12,124 nucleotides of DNA from positions 1 to 12,124 of the forward strand of contig CAMNJG010000029.1 in the NCBI GenBank assembly GCA_946541285.1, in the 5' to 3' direction. Every line of letters starts with the position of its first letter. Position 1 is the first letter of the stretch. Origin of the DNA: an uncultured Clostridia bacterium (GTDB lineage Bacteria; Bacillota; Clostridia; Peptostreptococcales; Anaerovoracaceae). The notes under the pieces were generated by a model, which was not told where the DNA came from, did no database searches, and was given only the letters and a program-made list of their open reading frames with translations. The position numbers and the translations under genes are program-made. Shown here piece after piece: positions 1-8,308 of the stretch.

Positions 1-4
1 TCTG

Positions 5-24
5 TGGAAACAGCACAGTTTCCA
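5..24 (+). other. small stem-loop upstream of the rpoB promoter
   Basis: A 7-bp perfect inverted repeat (TGGAAAC / GTTTCCA) encloses a 6-nt loop. It lies just before the rpoB promoter, where the upstream gene (usually rplL, outside the window) would end. The run of five T begins about 12 nt after the stem, so it is not a canonical intrinsic terminator. It may be the remnant or distal part of a terminator or attenuator between rplL and rpoB, or it may be chance. Confidence 0.3.
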
Positions 25-39
25 GATAAAAAAATGTTT

Positions 40-68
40 TTGACTTTGTGAGTGAAAAATGGTATAAT
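40..68 (+). promoter_or_regulatory. sigma-A type extended -10 promoter for rpoBC
   Basis: The -35 box TTGACT (40-45) and the perfect -10 box TATAAT (63-68) are separated by 17 nt. TG at 60-61, one base before the -10 box, makes it an extended -10 promoter. Transcription should start around 74-77, giving a leader of about 50 nt before the rpoB start codon. The near-consensus elements indicate strong housekeeping transcription of rpoB-rpoC independent of the upstream ribosomal protein genes. Confidence 0.88.
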
Positions 69-123
69 ATCACACCATTATGCTACGATATACAGGTGTG
101 CTGCACGCAAGGAGTGATGTTTA

Positions 124-3100
124 ATGCCTCAGCTTGTTAAAATTGGAAAAACCGACAGAATGAGCTACCAGACGATTCATGAGGTAGCCGAGATGCCACA
201 CCTCCTGCAGATCCAGAACGATTCCTATGCCTGGTTTATCCGGGAAGGACTGAAGGAGGTTTTTGATGACATTTCGCCGATCAAGGATTACGCGGGAAAT
301 CTGACACTGGAGTTTACAGACTACAGGCTCGACAGTGAGCACGCGAACTACAGCCAGGAAGAATGCAAGGAACGCGATACCACTTACGCAGCACCGCTCC
401 GGGTCGTGGCGAGACTGATTAATCATGAAACCGGCGAAATCAAAGTACAGGAAGTGTTCATGGGTGATTTCCCACTCATGACCGACAAAGGAACCTTCAT
501 TTATAACGGAGCGGAGCGAGTGGTCGTTACACAGCTCGTCAGATCGCCGGGTCCGTATTATTCCGTCACAAACGACAAATCCAATCAGAATCTTTTTTCC
601 TCACAGATTATTCCAAACAGAGGCGCATGGCTGGAGTATGAGACGGATTCCAACGGCGTGATTTCCGTCAGAGTGGACCGTACCAGAAAACAGCCAGTGA
701 CCATTCTTCTCAGAGCGCTTGGTTTCGGGACCAACGAAGAAATTCTCGATACGTTCGGACCGGATGACCGTCTGATTAAAACACTCGGCAAAGATATGAC
801 CACCAATTACGAGGATGGTCTCAAGGAAATCTACAAAAAACTGAGACCGGGGGAACCTCCGACTGTTGAGAGCGCGAAGGCTACGATTGACGCGCTTTTC
901 TTTGACCCGAAGCGTTACGACCTGGCAAGGGTCGGCAGATATAAGTATAACAAGAAACTGGATCTTGTCAGCCGCATCAAAGGCTGCAAATGCGCTGAGA
1001 CCGTTGAAGACGAAGAAACCGGCGAAATCTACGTGGAAGCCGGTGAATATATCACGGAAGAAGTCGCGAAACAGATTGAAAATTCAGGGATATCCGTTGT
1101 CTGGGTTTACGATGCCCAGTATGAAGAAACCCGTGTAAAAGTCATCGGGAACAATTTTGTGGATATCCACGCATATATAGATTATGACCTGTCGGATACG
1201 AAAGTCGCGGACAGAGTCTATTATCCGGAGCTGATCAAGCTCCTGGAAGAATATGAGGACGCGGACGAAAAGGAACTGAAGCGCGCGCTCCATGCCAGAC
1301 GTCATGAGCTTTCCCCGAAACATATCCTGACTTCGGATATTGTCGCTTCGGTCAGTTATATCCTCGGACTCAATCATGGCATCGGCAGGGTCGATGACAT
1401 TGACCATCTCGGAAACCGCCGCCTGAAAACAGTCGGCGAACTCCTGCAGAACCAGTTCCGGATCGGCCTGGCACGTATGGAGCGGACGGTTAAGGAAAAG
1501 ATGGGGACGCAGGAGATCGAAAATGCCACTCCGCAGAACCTGATCAATATCCGGCCGGTTACGGCAGCGATCAAGGAGTTCTTCGGAAGCTCCCAGCTGT
1601 CACAGTTCATGGACCAGAACAACCCGCTGGGTGAGCTGACCCACAAGAGAAGACTTTCCGCACTGGGTCCCGGCGGTCTTTCCAGGGAACGGGCGGGATT
1701 TGAAGTCCGTGACGTCCACCATTCCCATTACGGCAGAATGTGTCCGATTGAGACCCCGGAAGGTCCGAACATCGGTCTGATCGGTTCGCTGACTACCTAT
1801 GGAAAGGTCAACGAATACGGCTTTATCGAAACTCCTTACCGTGTGGTGGACAAGGGAACCGGGATTGTCACCAACAAGATCGAGTACCTGTCCGCGGACG
1901 AAGAGGAACCGATGATTATCGCGCAGGCCAACGAACCGCTGGACGAAAATCATCGTTTTGTCAACGAAAAAGTGGCATCCAGAGGAGTTGGAGGCGAAGT
2001 AGACCTCATTCCAAGAGAAAAAATAGATTACATGGACGTATCGCCGAAGCAGGTTGTTTCCATCGCGACGGCGCTCATCCCATTCCTGGAGCATGATGAC
2101 GCGAACCGGGCGCTGATGGGTGCCAACATGCAGAGACAGGCGGTGCCACTGCTGATTTCTGAAAGTCCGCTGGTCGGTACCGGGATGGAAGCCAAGGCAG
2201 CTCATGACAGCCGTGTGGTTGTCATCGCGAATCATGCCGGTACGGTAGAATACGTCGATTCCACCAAGATCAAAATCAGACGTGATGACAACGGAGAGCT
2301 TGAAGATTACAAAATGCTCAAATTCAAGCGCTCCAATCAGGGAACCTGCGTCAATCAGAGACCGATCGTCAACAAAAACGAGCATGTGGAAACCGGCGAA
2401 GTCATCGCGGACGGTCCGGCGACCGATAATGGGGACCTGGCGCTGGGCAAAAACCTTCTCGTTGGATTTATGGAATGGGAAGGCTACAATTACGAGGACG
2501 CCATCATCCTCAATGAGCGCCTGCTCATGGATGACGTGCTGACCTCCATCCATATTGAAGAGTACGAATCCGAAGCCAGGGATACCAAACTGGGACCGGA
2601 GGAAATAACAAGAGATATCCCGAATGTCGGGGAGGACGCGCTCCGCAACCTCGACGAACATGGTGTCATCCGCGTCGGAGCCGAAGTCAACGCTTCTGAC
2701 ATTCTGGTAGGAAAGGTCACACCAAAAGGTGAAACGGAGCTTTCCGCGGAAGAAAGACTGCTGCGGGCGATCTTCGGTGAAAAAGCCAGAGAAGTCAGGG
2801 ACACTTCCCTCAAACTGCCTCATGGCGAAACCGGTATCGTCGTCCGGGTCATGGAATTCTCCAGGGACAATGGTGACGACCTTCCGCCGGGAATCAACCG
2901 CCTCGTCAGATGTTATGTTGCCACCAAGAGAAAGATCAATGTCGGCGACAAGATGGCAGGAAGACACGGAAACAAGGGTGTCATCTCCAGAATCCTCCCA
3001 ATGGAGGATATGCCGTTCCTCGATGACGGGACTTCTCTCCAGATCATGCTGAATCCTCTGGGCGTACCGTCCCGAATGAATATCGGGCAGGTTCTGGAGA

Positions 3101-3942
3101 CCCATATCGGTATGGGGGCCAGAGCGAAGGGATGGCATATCGCGACCCCGGTATTTGACGGCGCGCAGGAAAGTGACATCATTGACATCTTTAAAGAGAC
3201 AGGGCTTCCGGTAGAAGGAAAATTCAAAGTCCGGGACGGCAGGACCGGCGAATATTTCGACCAGCCGGTAACGGTAGGCATTATGTATATGCTGAAACTT
3301 CACCATCTGGTTGACGACAAGATCCATGCCAGAAGTACCGGCCCGTATTCCCTCGTTACCCAGCAGCCTCTGGGCGGCAAAGCGCAGTTTGGCGGGCAGC
3401 GTTTCGGCGAGATGGAAGTCTGGGCGCTGGAAGCCTACGGAGCGGCCTATACATTACAGGAAATTTTAACAGTAAAATCCGATGACGTCGTAGGCAGGGT
3501 CAAAACCTATGAAGCCATTGTCAAAGGAGAAAATATCCCGGAACCGGGAATCCCGGAATCTTTCAAAGTACTGATGAAGGAAATGCAGTCGCTCGCGCTG
3601 GATGTCAGAGTACTGGACGACAAGGGTGAGGAACTCGACCTGCAGGAATCCTATGAATATGAGACTTCACAGGAACTGGAAAATATTATGTCGAGTACTT
3701 CCACCAGTGAAGAAGAAGTGAACGCGGCACCTTCAGAAGAAGATATCGCGATGCTGTCAGAAGTAGAAATAGAAGAGGAACAGGATCCGGAGGAACCGGA
3801 CGCGGAAATGCTTGCTCTCGAAGAAGAGGAGATATCTCCATACACCGGAATGCATGATGACGATGACGATGCGCTCTTCATGGCGGATTCGATTTCCCTT
3901 GATGGCATCATGCTTGATCAGGATGACGGCCTGACAGACTAG
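124..3942 (+). CDS. rpoB: DNA-directed RNA polymerase subunit beta
   Basis: This is the beta subunit of the core RNA polymerase, 1272 residues. It forms one jaw of the enzyme and part of the active centre and RNA exit path. The start is ATG with AAGGAG at 109-114, 9 nt upstream. Visible landmarks are the rifampicin pocket around 490-520, with D497, H507 and S512 at the E. coli D516, H526 and S531 positions (sensitive type); E791-D792 in NYEDAI; the flap near 815-905; the hybrid-binding GDKMAGRHGNKG at 941-952; and the C-terminal anchor GGKAQFGGQRFGEMEVW at 1084-1100. The conserved body ends near 1173. The last 99 residues are a low-complexity acidic tail with 36 Asp/Glu and no Lys/Arg, making the protein about 80 residues longer than B. 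subtilis beta. It is followed by rpoC after 138 nt. Confidence 0.99.
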   Translation: MPQLVKIGKTDRMSYQTIHEVAEMPHLLQIQNDSYAWFIREGLKEVFDDISPIKDYAGNLTLEFTDYRLDSEHANYSQEECKERDTTYAAPLRVVARLINHETGEIKVQEVFMGDFPLMTDKGTFIYNGAERVVVTQLVRSPGPYYSVTNDKSNQNLFSSQIIPNRGAWLEYETDSNGVISVRVDRTRKQPVTILLRALGFGTNEEILDTFGPDDRLIKTLGKDMTTNYEDGLKEIYKKLRPGEPPTVESAKATIDALFFDPKRYDLARVGRYKYNKKLDLVSRIKGCKCAETVEDEETGEIYVEAGEYITEEVAKQIENSGISVVWVYDAQYEETRVKVIGNNFVDIHAYIDYDLSDTKVADRVYYPELIKLLEEYEDADEKELKRALHARRHELSPKHILTSDIVASVSYILGLNHGIGRVDDIDHLGNRRLKTVGELLQNQFRIGLARMERTVKEKMGTQEIENATPQNLINIRPVTAAIKEFFGSSQLSQFMDQNNPLGELTHKRRLSALGPGGLSRERAGFEVRDVHHSHYGRMCPIETPEGPNIGLIGSLTTYGKVNEYGFIETPYRVVDKGTGIVTNKIEYLSADEEEPMIIAQANEPLDENHRFVNEKVASRGVGGEVDLIPREKIDYMDVSPKQVVSIATALIPFLEHDDANRALMGANMQRQAVPLLISESPLVGTGMEAKAAHDSRVVVIANHAGTVEYVDSTKIKIRRDDNGELEDYKMLKFKRSNQGTCVNQRPIVNKNEHVETGEVIADGPATDNGDLALGKNLLVGFMEWEGYNYEDAIILNERLLMDDVLTSIHIEEYESEARDTKLGPEEITRDIPNVGEDALRNLDEHGVIRVGAEVNASDILVGKVTPKGETELSAEERLLRAIFGEKAREVRDTSLKLPHGETGIVVRVMEFSRDNGDDLPPGINRLVRCYVATKRKINVGDKMAGRHGNKGVISRILPMEDMPFLDDGTSLQIMLNPLGVPSRMNIGQVLETHIGMGARAKGWHIATPVFDGAQESDIIDIFKETGLPVEGKFKVRDGRTGEYFDQPVTVGIMYMLKLHHLVDDKIHARSTGPYSLVTQQPLGGKAQFGGQRFGEMEVWALEAYGAAYTLQEILTVKSDDVVGRVKTYEAIVKGENIPEPGIPESFKVLMKEMQSLALDVRVLDDKGEELDLQESYEYETSQELENIMSSTSTSEEEVNAAPSEEDIAMLSEVEIEEEQDPEEPDAEMLALEEEEISPYTGMHDDDDDALFMADSISLDGIMLDQDDGLTD

Positions 3943-3970
3943 AACCAAGGAACTATGTTCGGACGACCGG

Positions 3971-4007
3971 CAGGGAACTGCCGCAATCTATCATGCGGCA
4001 GTTCCTG
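3971..4007 (+). other. strong rpoB-rpoC intercistronic hairpin, no U-tract
   Basis: An 11-bp perfect stem (GGAACTGCCGC at 3974-3984 with GCGGCAGTTCC at 3995-4005) closes a 10-nt loop. It extends by two further base pairs past a bulged G, to 3971 and 4007. The following bases (ACGATGGTTTCAC) have no U-run, so it should not terminate transcription. A weaker 6-bp hairpin follows at about 4028-4048, ahead of the rpoC ribosome binding site. RNA processing, mRNA stabilisation or translational tuning are plausible roles; none is shown by the sequence. Confidence 0.7.
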
Positions 4008-4080
4008 ACGATGGTTTCACATTATTCCTGAGAAAGAACCTGTTTCAGAACTGATATACAGAGAAAAGGGGGAAAGCTCC

Positions 4081-7000
4081 TTGTACGATTCAAATAATTT
4101 TGACGCATTACAGATCGGTCTCGCGTCGACCGATAAGATCCTCAGCTGGTCCCATGGAGAAGTGACGAAGCCGGAAACGATCAATTACAGGACTCTGAAA
4201 CCTGAAAAAGACGGGCTTTTCTGCGAAAAAATCTTCGGACCAACCAAGGACTGGGAATGCCACTGCGGGAAGTATAAGCGAATCAGATACAGGGGTGTCG
4301 TCTGCGACCGCTGCGGTGTGGAAGTCACAAAATCGAAGGTAAGAAGAGAGAGGATGGGGCACATCAACCTGGCGGCTCCGGTATCACACATCTGGTATTT
4401 TAAGGGGATCCCGAGCCGGATGGGACTGGTTCTCGACATTACACCGAGAAACCTGGAGAGAGTGCTTTACTTCGCTTCCTATATTGTTACGGACCCGGGA
4501 GATCCTTCCGTAACAGGCCTCAATAAGAGAGATATCATCAACGAAGACCGGTACAGAGAACTCAGGTCACAGTTCGGGGATCAGTTCAAGGCAGCCATGG
4601 GCGCGGAGGCAGTCCGTAAGCTCCTGGAGGAGATCGACCTGGAAGAAATGTCCTCGGAACTCAGAGAGGAACTGAAGACCGCTTCCGGTCAGAAACGGAT
4701 CAAGATTGTCAGGAGACTTGAAGTCATCGAAGCGTTCCGGGCCTCCGGCAACAAACCGGAATGGATGGTCCTGGAAGTCGTTCCGGTCATCCCGCCGGAT
4801 CTGCGTCCGATGGTCCAGCTGGATGGCGGCCGTTTCGCGACTTCCGATCTCAATGACCTTTACAGACGTGTCATTAACCGGAACAACCGTCTCAGGAGAC
4901 TGCTGGAACTGGGCGCGCCGGATATCATCATCCGCAACGAAAAGCGGATGCTGCAGGAGGCTGTCGACGCGCTGATCGACAATGGCAGGCGCGGCCGTCC
5001 GGTCGCAGGGCCGGGAGGCAGGCCGCTCAAGTCCCTTTCCGACATGCTCAAGGGCAAGCAGGGACGTTTCAGACAGAACCTGCTGGGCAAGCGTGTCGAT
5101 TATTCCGGACGTTCGGTTATCGTCGTCGGACCGGAACTGAAGTTCTATCAGTGCGGACTCCCGAAAAAGATGGCACTGGAACTCTTCAAGCCATTCATTA
5201 TGAAGCGTCTGGTGGAGCACGGCAAGGCCCATAATATCAAGAGCGCCAAGCGCATGGTGGAAAGAGTCAGTCCGGACGTATGGGATGTACTGGATGATGT
5301 AATCAGGGAGCATCCGGTTCTGCTGAACCGTGCCCCGACCCTGCACAGACTGGGAATCCAGGCGTTTGAACCGGTACTGGTGGAAGGCAAGGCGATCAAA
5401 CTCCATCCGCTGGTCTGCACGCCGTATAACGCGGACTTTGACGGAGACCAGATGGCGGTACATCTGCCACTGTCCGTAGAAGCGCAGGCAGAGGCCAGAT
5501 ACCTGATGCTGTCTGTCAACAATGTCCTGGCGCCAAAAGATGGTTCCCCGATCAATGTACCGACACAGGACATGATCCTGGGATCCTATTATCTGACCCA
5601 TCCGGGTTCCGATGAGCGTAACACTTACGCGGAAAAAGGCGAAGGAAAGGATCAGGACGGAAATCCTGTTTACAGGGTATTTACGGATTATGATGAAATG
5701 TTCATGGCCTATCTGGAAGGCCTGGTAGGGATCCACGCCAGAGTCAGGGTCAGGATGACAAAGGGCGAAGGAGACCGCGGCAGAATCGTTGAATCGACAG
5801 TCGGCCGGTTCATCTTCAACCAGAACATTCCGCAGGATCTGGGGTTTGTTGACAGAGAAAAGGATCCTTACGGACTGGAGATTGACTTCCTGGTCGGTAA
5901 AAAAGAACTGGGAAAAATCATCAAGAAATGCTTTAAAGTCCACGCCAATACGGGAACCGTCGAAATGCTGGACCACATCAAGGCGCTGGGCTACAAATAC
6001 TCAACAAAGGCCGCGTTCACGATCAGTGTCGCGGATATGAAAATCCCGGAAACCAAGGAAGAAATTATTGACGATGCCTGGGGCGTTGTCGATAAATACC
6101 AGAAAGCGTACCGCGCCGGTCTGATGTCGGACGAAGAAAGGCATGAAAAAGTCATCCAGACCTGGAGTGTCACGACCGAAAAAATCGCGGATGAGCTGAT
6201 GGGTTCTCTTGGAAAACTGAACAATCTGTTTGTTATGGCCGATTCCGGCGCTCGAGGCAGCCGGAACCAGATCAAGCAGGTCGGCGGTATGAGAGGCCTC
6301 ATGGCGAACGCGCAGGGTGAGACGATCGAAACACCGATCACCGCCAACTTCCGTGAAGGCCTGTCTGTACTGGATTACTTCGTTTCCTCCAATGGTGCCC
6401 GTAAGGGTCTGTCCGATACCGCGCTCCGTACAGCGGACTCCGGTTATCTGACGAGGCGTCTGGTGGATGTCAGCCACAACGTCATCGTCAGGGAAGAAGA
6501 CTGCGGGACCGAACGGGGAATTGAAGTCAGCGCCTTTATGGAAGGCAAGGAGGAAATCGAGCCTCTGAGAGAGAGAATCACAGGCAGAACCGCGGCAGAG
6601 GATATCAAAGATCCTTCCACCGGAGAAATCCTTGTCTACAGAAATGAAGAAATTACGGACGAACAGTCAGAAGATATTGAAAACGCCGGTATCCAGAAGG
6701 TAAAGATCCGCTCGGTACTTACCTGCGAGAGCGAAACCGGTGTCTGCTGCAAGTGCTACGGCAGATGCCTGGCAACCGGACAGACGGTCAAAATCGGCGA
6801 AGCCGTCGGGATTACAGCGGCGCAGTCCATCGGGGAACCGGGTACCCAGCTGACTATGCGTACCTTCCACTCCGGTGGTGTTGCGGGTGGAGATATCACA
6901 CAGGGTCTTCCTCGAGTCGAGGAACTTTTCGAAGCGCGTAAGCCGAAAGGTCTCGCGGAAATCTGTGAAGAATCCGGAACCGTCGCTTCCATTGAGGTGC

Positions 7001-8043
7001 TGGAGGATAATACGACACAGATTATGGTGGCCTCTGACGCAGATGGCCAGATGCGTGAGTACAATGTTCCTTACGGTGCCCGTCTGAAAGTGGAAACCGG
7101 CAGTCATGTGGACGCTGGCGCCGGTATTACACAGGGTCCTCTCAATCCGCATGATGTCCTCCGGATCAAGGGACTGGGCGGTGTCTATGAGTACCTCATC
7201 AAAGAAGTACAGCGCGTGTACAAGATGCAGGGTGTTGATATCAACGACAAGCATATCGAAGTGATTGTCAGCCGTATGCTCGGCAAAGTCAAGGTTGACG
7301 AACCGGGAGACACCATTCTTCTTCCGGGCGCGCAGTACAGTCAGAAGGAATTCCTGGAAGCCAATCAGGAAGCTGTGGAAAACGGTGGCCAGCCGGCGAC
7401 CAGTATCCCGGTACTCCTCGGGATTACCAAGGCTTCCCTGGCAACGGATTCCTTCCTGTCAGCCGCTTCCTTCCAGGAGACCACCAAGGTGCTCACCGAC
7501 GCAGCGATCAAGGGAAAGATCGATCACCTGCACGGCCTGAAGGAAAACGTCATTATCGGCAAACTCATCCCGGCGGGAACCGGACTGAGAAGATATCGGG
7601 ATATCCATCTGGATTACGGCGAAAACCAGTCGATTATGGACGAACATCTCAGAAAAATTGAACTGGAAAAAGCGCTGGCGGAGGAAGCTCAGAGAATCGC
7701 GGAAGAAGAAAACGCGAGAGCCGCGGAAGAAGCGGCCCGGGCTGCGCAGGAAGCGGCAGAAGAGAAAAAAGCCGCGGAAGCAGAAGAAGCGATGACGGAA
7801 GGCGTCGATGAGGACGTGGAAACCGGAGCATTGTTCCAGGAAGAAACCTTTGCGGCAGAGGACAGCGCAGAGGATGAAATCATCTTCACAGAGGAAGGTG
7901 AGGAGGAACTGGTACTCTCTGAGGAAGAACCGGGAGCAGTACCGGAAGGAACGGAAGCTGCGGAACCGGACGGAATCACCGGTGAACTGCAGGAAGATCC
8001 GGAGGAAACGCCGGAAACAGAACTGCCGGAGGAGCTGGAGTAA
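4081..8043 (+). CDS. rpoC: DNA-directed RNA polymerase subunit beta'
   Basis: This is the catalytic beta' subunit, 1320 residues. Translation is predicted from TTG, with AAAAGGGGG at 4064-4072 placed 8 nt upstream; the protein then begins like other Bacillota beta' subunits. Landmarks in order are zinc site 1 (C60, C62, C75, C78), the sigma-binding clamp helices around 250-300 (NRNNRLRRL at 266-274), the Mg-binding active site NADFDGDQM at 450-458 (D452, D454, D456), the bridge helix near 763-800, zinc site 2 (C808, C882, C889, C892) and the trigger loop with M926 and H930. The trigger loop continues directly into conserved sequence, without the large insertion seen in enterobacteria. After about residue 1180 comes an extra 140-residue tail: an Ala/Glu-rich, probably helical stretch (1195-1238), then an acidic region. 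Residues 1231-1320 hold 37 Asp/Glu and no Lys/Arg. B. subtilis beta' ends near residue 1200. Confidence 0.99.
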   Translation: MYDSNNFDALQIGLASTDKILSWSHGEVTKPETINYRTLKPEKDGLFCEKIFGPTKDWECHCGKYKRIRYRGVVCDRCGVEVTKSKVRRERMGHINLAAPVSHIWYFKGIPSRMGLVLDITPRNLERVLYFASYIVTDPGDPSVTGLNKRDIINEDRYRELRSQFGDQFKAAMGAEAVRKLLEEIDLEEMSSELREELKTASGQKRIKIVRRLEVIEAFRASGNKPEWMVLEVVPVIPPDLRPMVQLDGGRFATSDLNDLYRRVINRNNRLRRLLELGAPDIIIRNEKRMLQEAVDALIDNGRRGRPVAGPGGRPLKSLSDMLKGKQGRFRQNLLGKRVDYSGRSVIVVGPELKFYQCGLPKKMALELFKPFIMKRLVEHGKAHNIKSAKRMVERVSPDVWDVLDDVIREHPVLLNRAPTLHRLGIQAFEPVLVEGKAIKLHPLVCTPYNADFDGDQMAVHLPLSVEAQAEARYLMLSVNNVLAPKDGSPINVPTQDMILGSYYLTHPGSDERNTYAEKGEGKDQDGNPVYRVFTDYDEMFMAYLEGLVGIHARVRVRMTKGEGDRGRIVESTVGRFIFNQNIPQDLGFVDREKDPYGLEIDFLVGKKELGKIIKKCFKVHANTGTVEMLDHIKALGYKYSTKAAFTISVADMKIPETKEEIIDDAWGVVDKYQKAYRAGLMSDEERHEKVIQTWSVTTEKIADELMGSLGKLNNLFVMADSGARGSRNQIKQVGGMRGLMANAQGETIETPITANFREGLSVLDYFVSSNGARKGLSDTALRTADSGYLTRRLVDVSHNVIVREEDCGTERGIEVSAFMEGKEEIEPLRERITGRTAAEDIKDPSTGEILVYRNEEITDEQSEDIENAGIQKVKIRSVLTCESETGVCCKCYGRCLATGQTVKIGEAVGITAAQSIGEPGTQLTMRTFHSGGVAGGDITQGLPRVEELFEARKPKGLAEICEESGTVASIEVLEDNTTQIMVASDADGQMREYNVPYGARLKVETGSHVDAGAGITQGPLNPHDVLRIKGLGGVYEYLIKEVQRVYKMQGVDINDKHIEVIVSRMLGKVKVDEPGDTILLPGAQYSQKEFLEANQEAVENGGQPATSIPVLLGITKASLATDSFLSAASFQETTKVLTDAAIKGKIDHLHGLKENVIIGKLIPAGTGLRRYRDIHLDYGENQSIMDEHLRKIELEKALAEEAQRIAEEENARAAEEAARAAQEAAEEKKAAEAEEAMTEGVDEDVETGALFQEETFAAEDSAEDEIIFTEEGEEELVLSEEEPGAVPEGTEAAEPDGITGELQEDPEETPETELPEELE

Positions 8044-8112
8044 CGGCTTCTGATTACAATTCAGTGGCCAGCCAGAACTATATGAAAAAACGCTGCTTAT
8101 AACAGTATCACA

Positions 8113-8167
8113 GTTTTGGGGACACCCTTTTCAAAACGCACAACGTTTTGAAAAGGGTCCCCAAAAC
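8113..8167. repeat. 55-nt imperfect palindrome downstream of rpoC
   Basis: The arms 8113-8138 and 8144-8167 pair over 24 bp around a 5-nt loop (CACAA). The only interruption is a 2-nt bulge (AC at 8122-8123) in the left arm. The inner stem is 15 bp and the outer stem 9 bp (GTTTTGGGG / CCCCAAAAC). It follows the rpoC stop by 69 nt and is the only candidate for ending the rpoBC transcript before the next promoter. No U-run follows on either strand, so it is not a standard intrinsic terminator. The near-symmetry, the bulge and the GGGGAC termini resemble REP/MITE-like intergenic palindromes; that identity is inference. Confidence 0.75.
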
Positions 8168-8183
8168 AAAACAGTCTTTCCTG

Positions 8184-8213
8184 TTGACAAATGAATATGC
8201 GCTATGATATAGT
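8184..8213 (+). promoter_or_regulatory. extended -10 promoter for the rplGB-rpsL-rpsG-fusA-tuf unit
   Basis: A perfect -35 box TTGACA (8184-8189) is followed after 18 nt by TATAGT (8208-8213), with TG at 8205-8206 giving an extended -10. The start of transcription is expected near 8219-8221. It is the only convincing promoter between rpoC and rpsL. A short inverted repeat (AACAG 8170-8174 / CTGTT 8181-8185) overlaps the first two bases of the -35 box. Confidence 0.8.
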
Positions 8214-8235
8214 GGTGCATGGATTGTGGAAAATG

Positions 8236-8261
8236 ATCGGTGGCTTCGGCCACCGATTTTT
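8236..8261 (+). terminator. intrinsic terminator in the leader of the str-type operon
   Basis: A 9-bp perfect GC-rich stem (8236-8244 with 8249-8257) closes a cUUCGg tetraloop and is followed by a run of T (8257-8261). This is a canonical intrinsic terminator. It lies downstream of the promoter at 8184-8213, only about 15 nt after the predicted transcript start, and 47 nt before the first start codon. It therefore looks like a leader attenuator producing a transcript of about 41 nt when active. It could also serve as a backup terminator for rpoBC read-through. I found no convincing antiterminator pairing upstream of it. Confidence 0.8.
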
Positions 8262-8277
8262 GTGCAGTCTGGTGATA

Positions 8278-8293
8278 CCGCGCGCTGACGCGG
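8278..8293 (+). other. small GC-rich hairpin next to the rplGB ribosome binding site
   Basis: CCGCG (8278-8282) and CGCGG (8289-8293) can form a 5-bp stem with a 6-nt loop, ending 4 nt before the GGAGG Shine-Dalgarno at 8298-8302. It could modulate ribosome access, but it is short and may be chance. I looked for a kink-turn here (a 3-nt bulge followed by tandem G-A pairs), since the gene product belongs to a K-turn-binding family. I saw no clear match. Confidence 0.35.
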
Positions 8294-8308
8294 AAACGGA
8301 GGTTTACG

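Noticed and set aside
1600..3327. A 575-codon open frame on the minus strand inside rpoB
   Set aside because: It is fully antisense to highly conserved rpoB, has no recognisable domain and follows from the codon bias of the real gene. The same applies to the 469-codon minus-strand frame at 4567-5976 inside rpoC.
8220..8300. Kink-turn in the leader as an autoregulatory site for the L7Ae-like protein
   Set aside because: I searched for a 3-nt bulge followed by tandem G-A pairs between two stems; the GA dinucleotides present are either paired within the terminator stem or not placed next to a stem.
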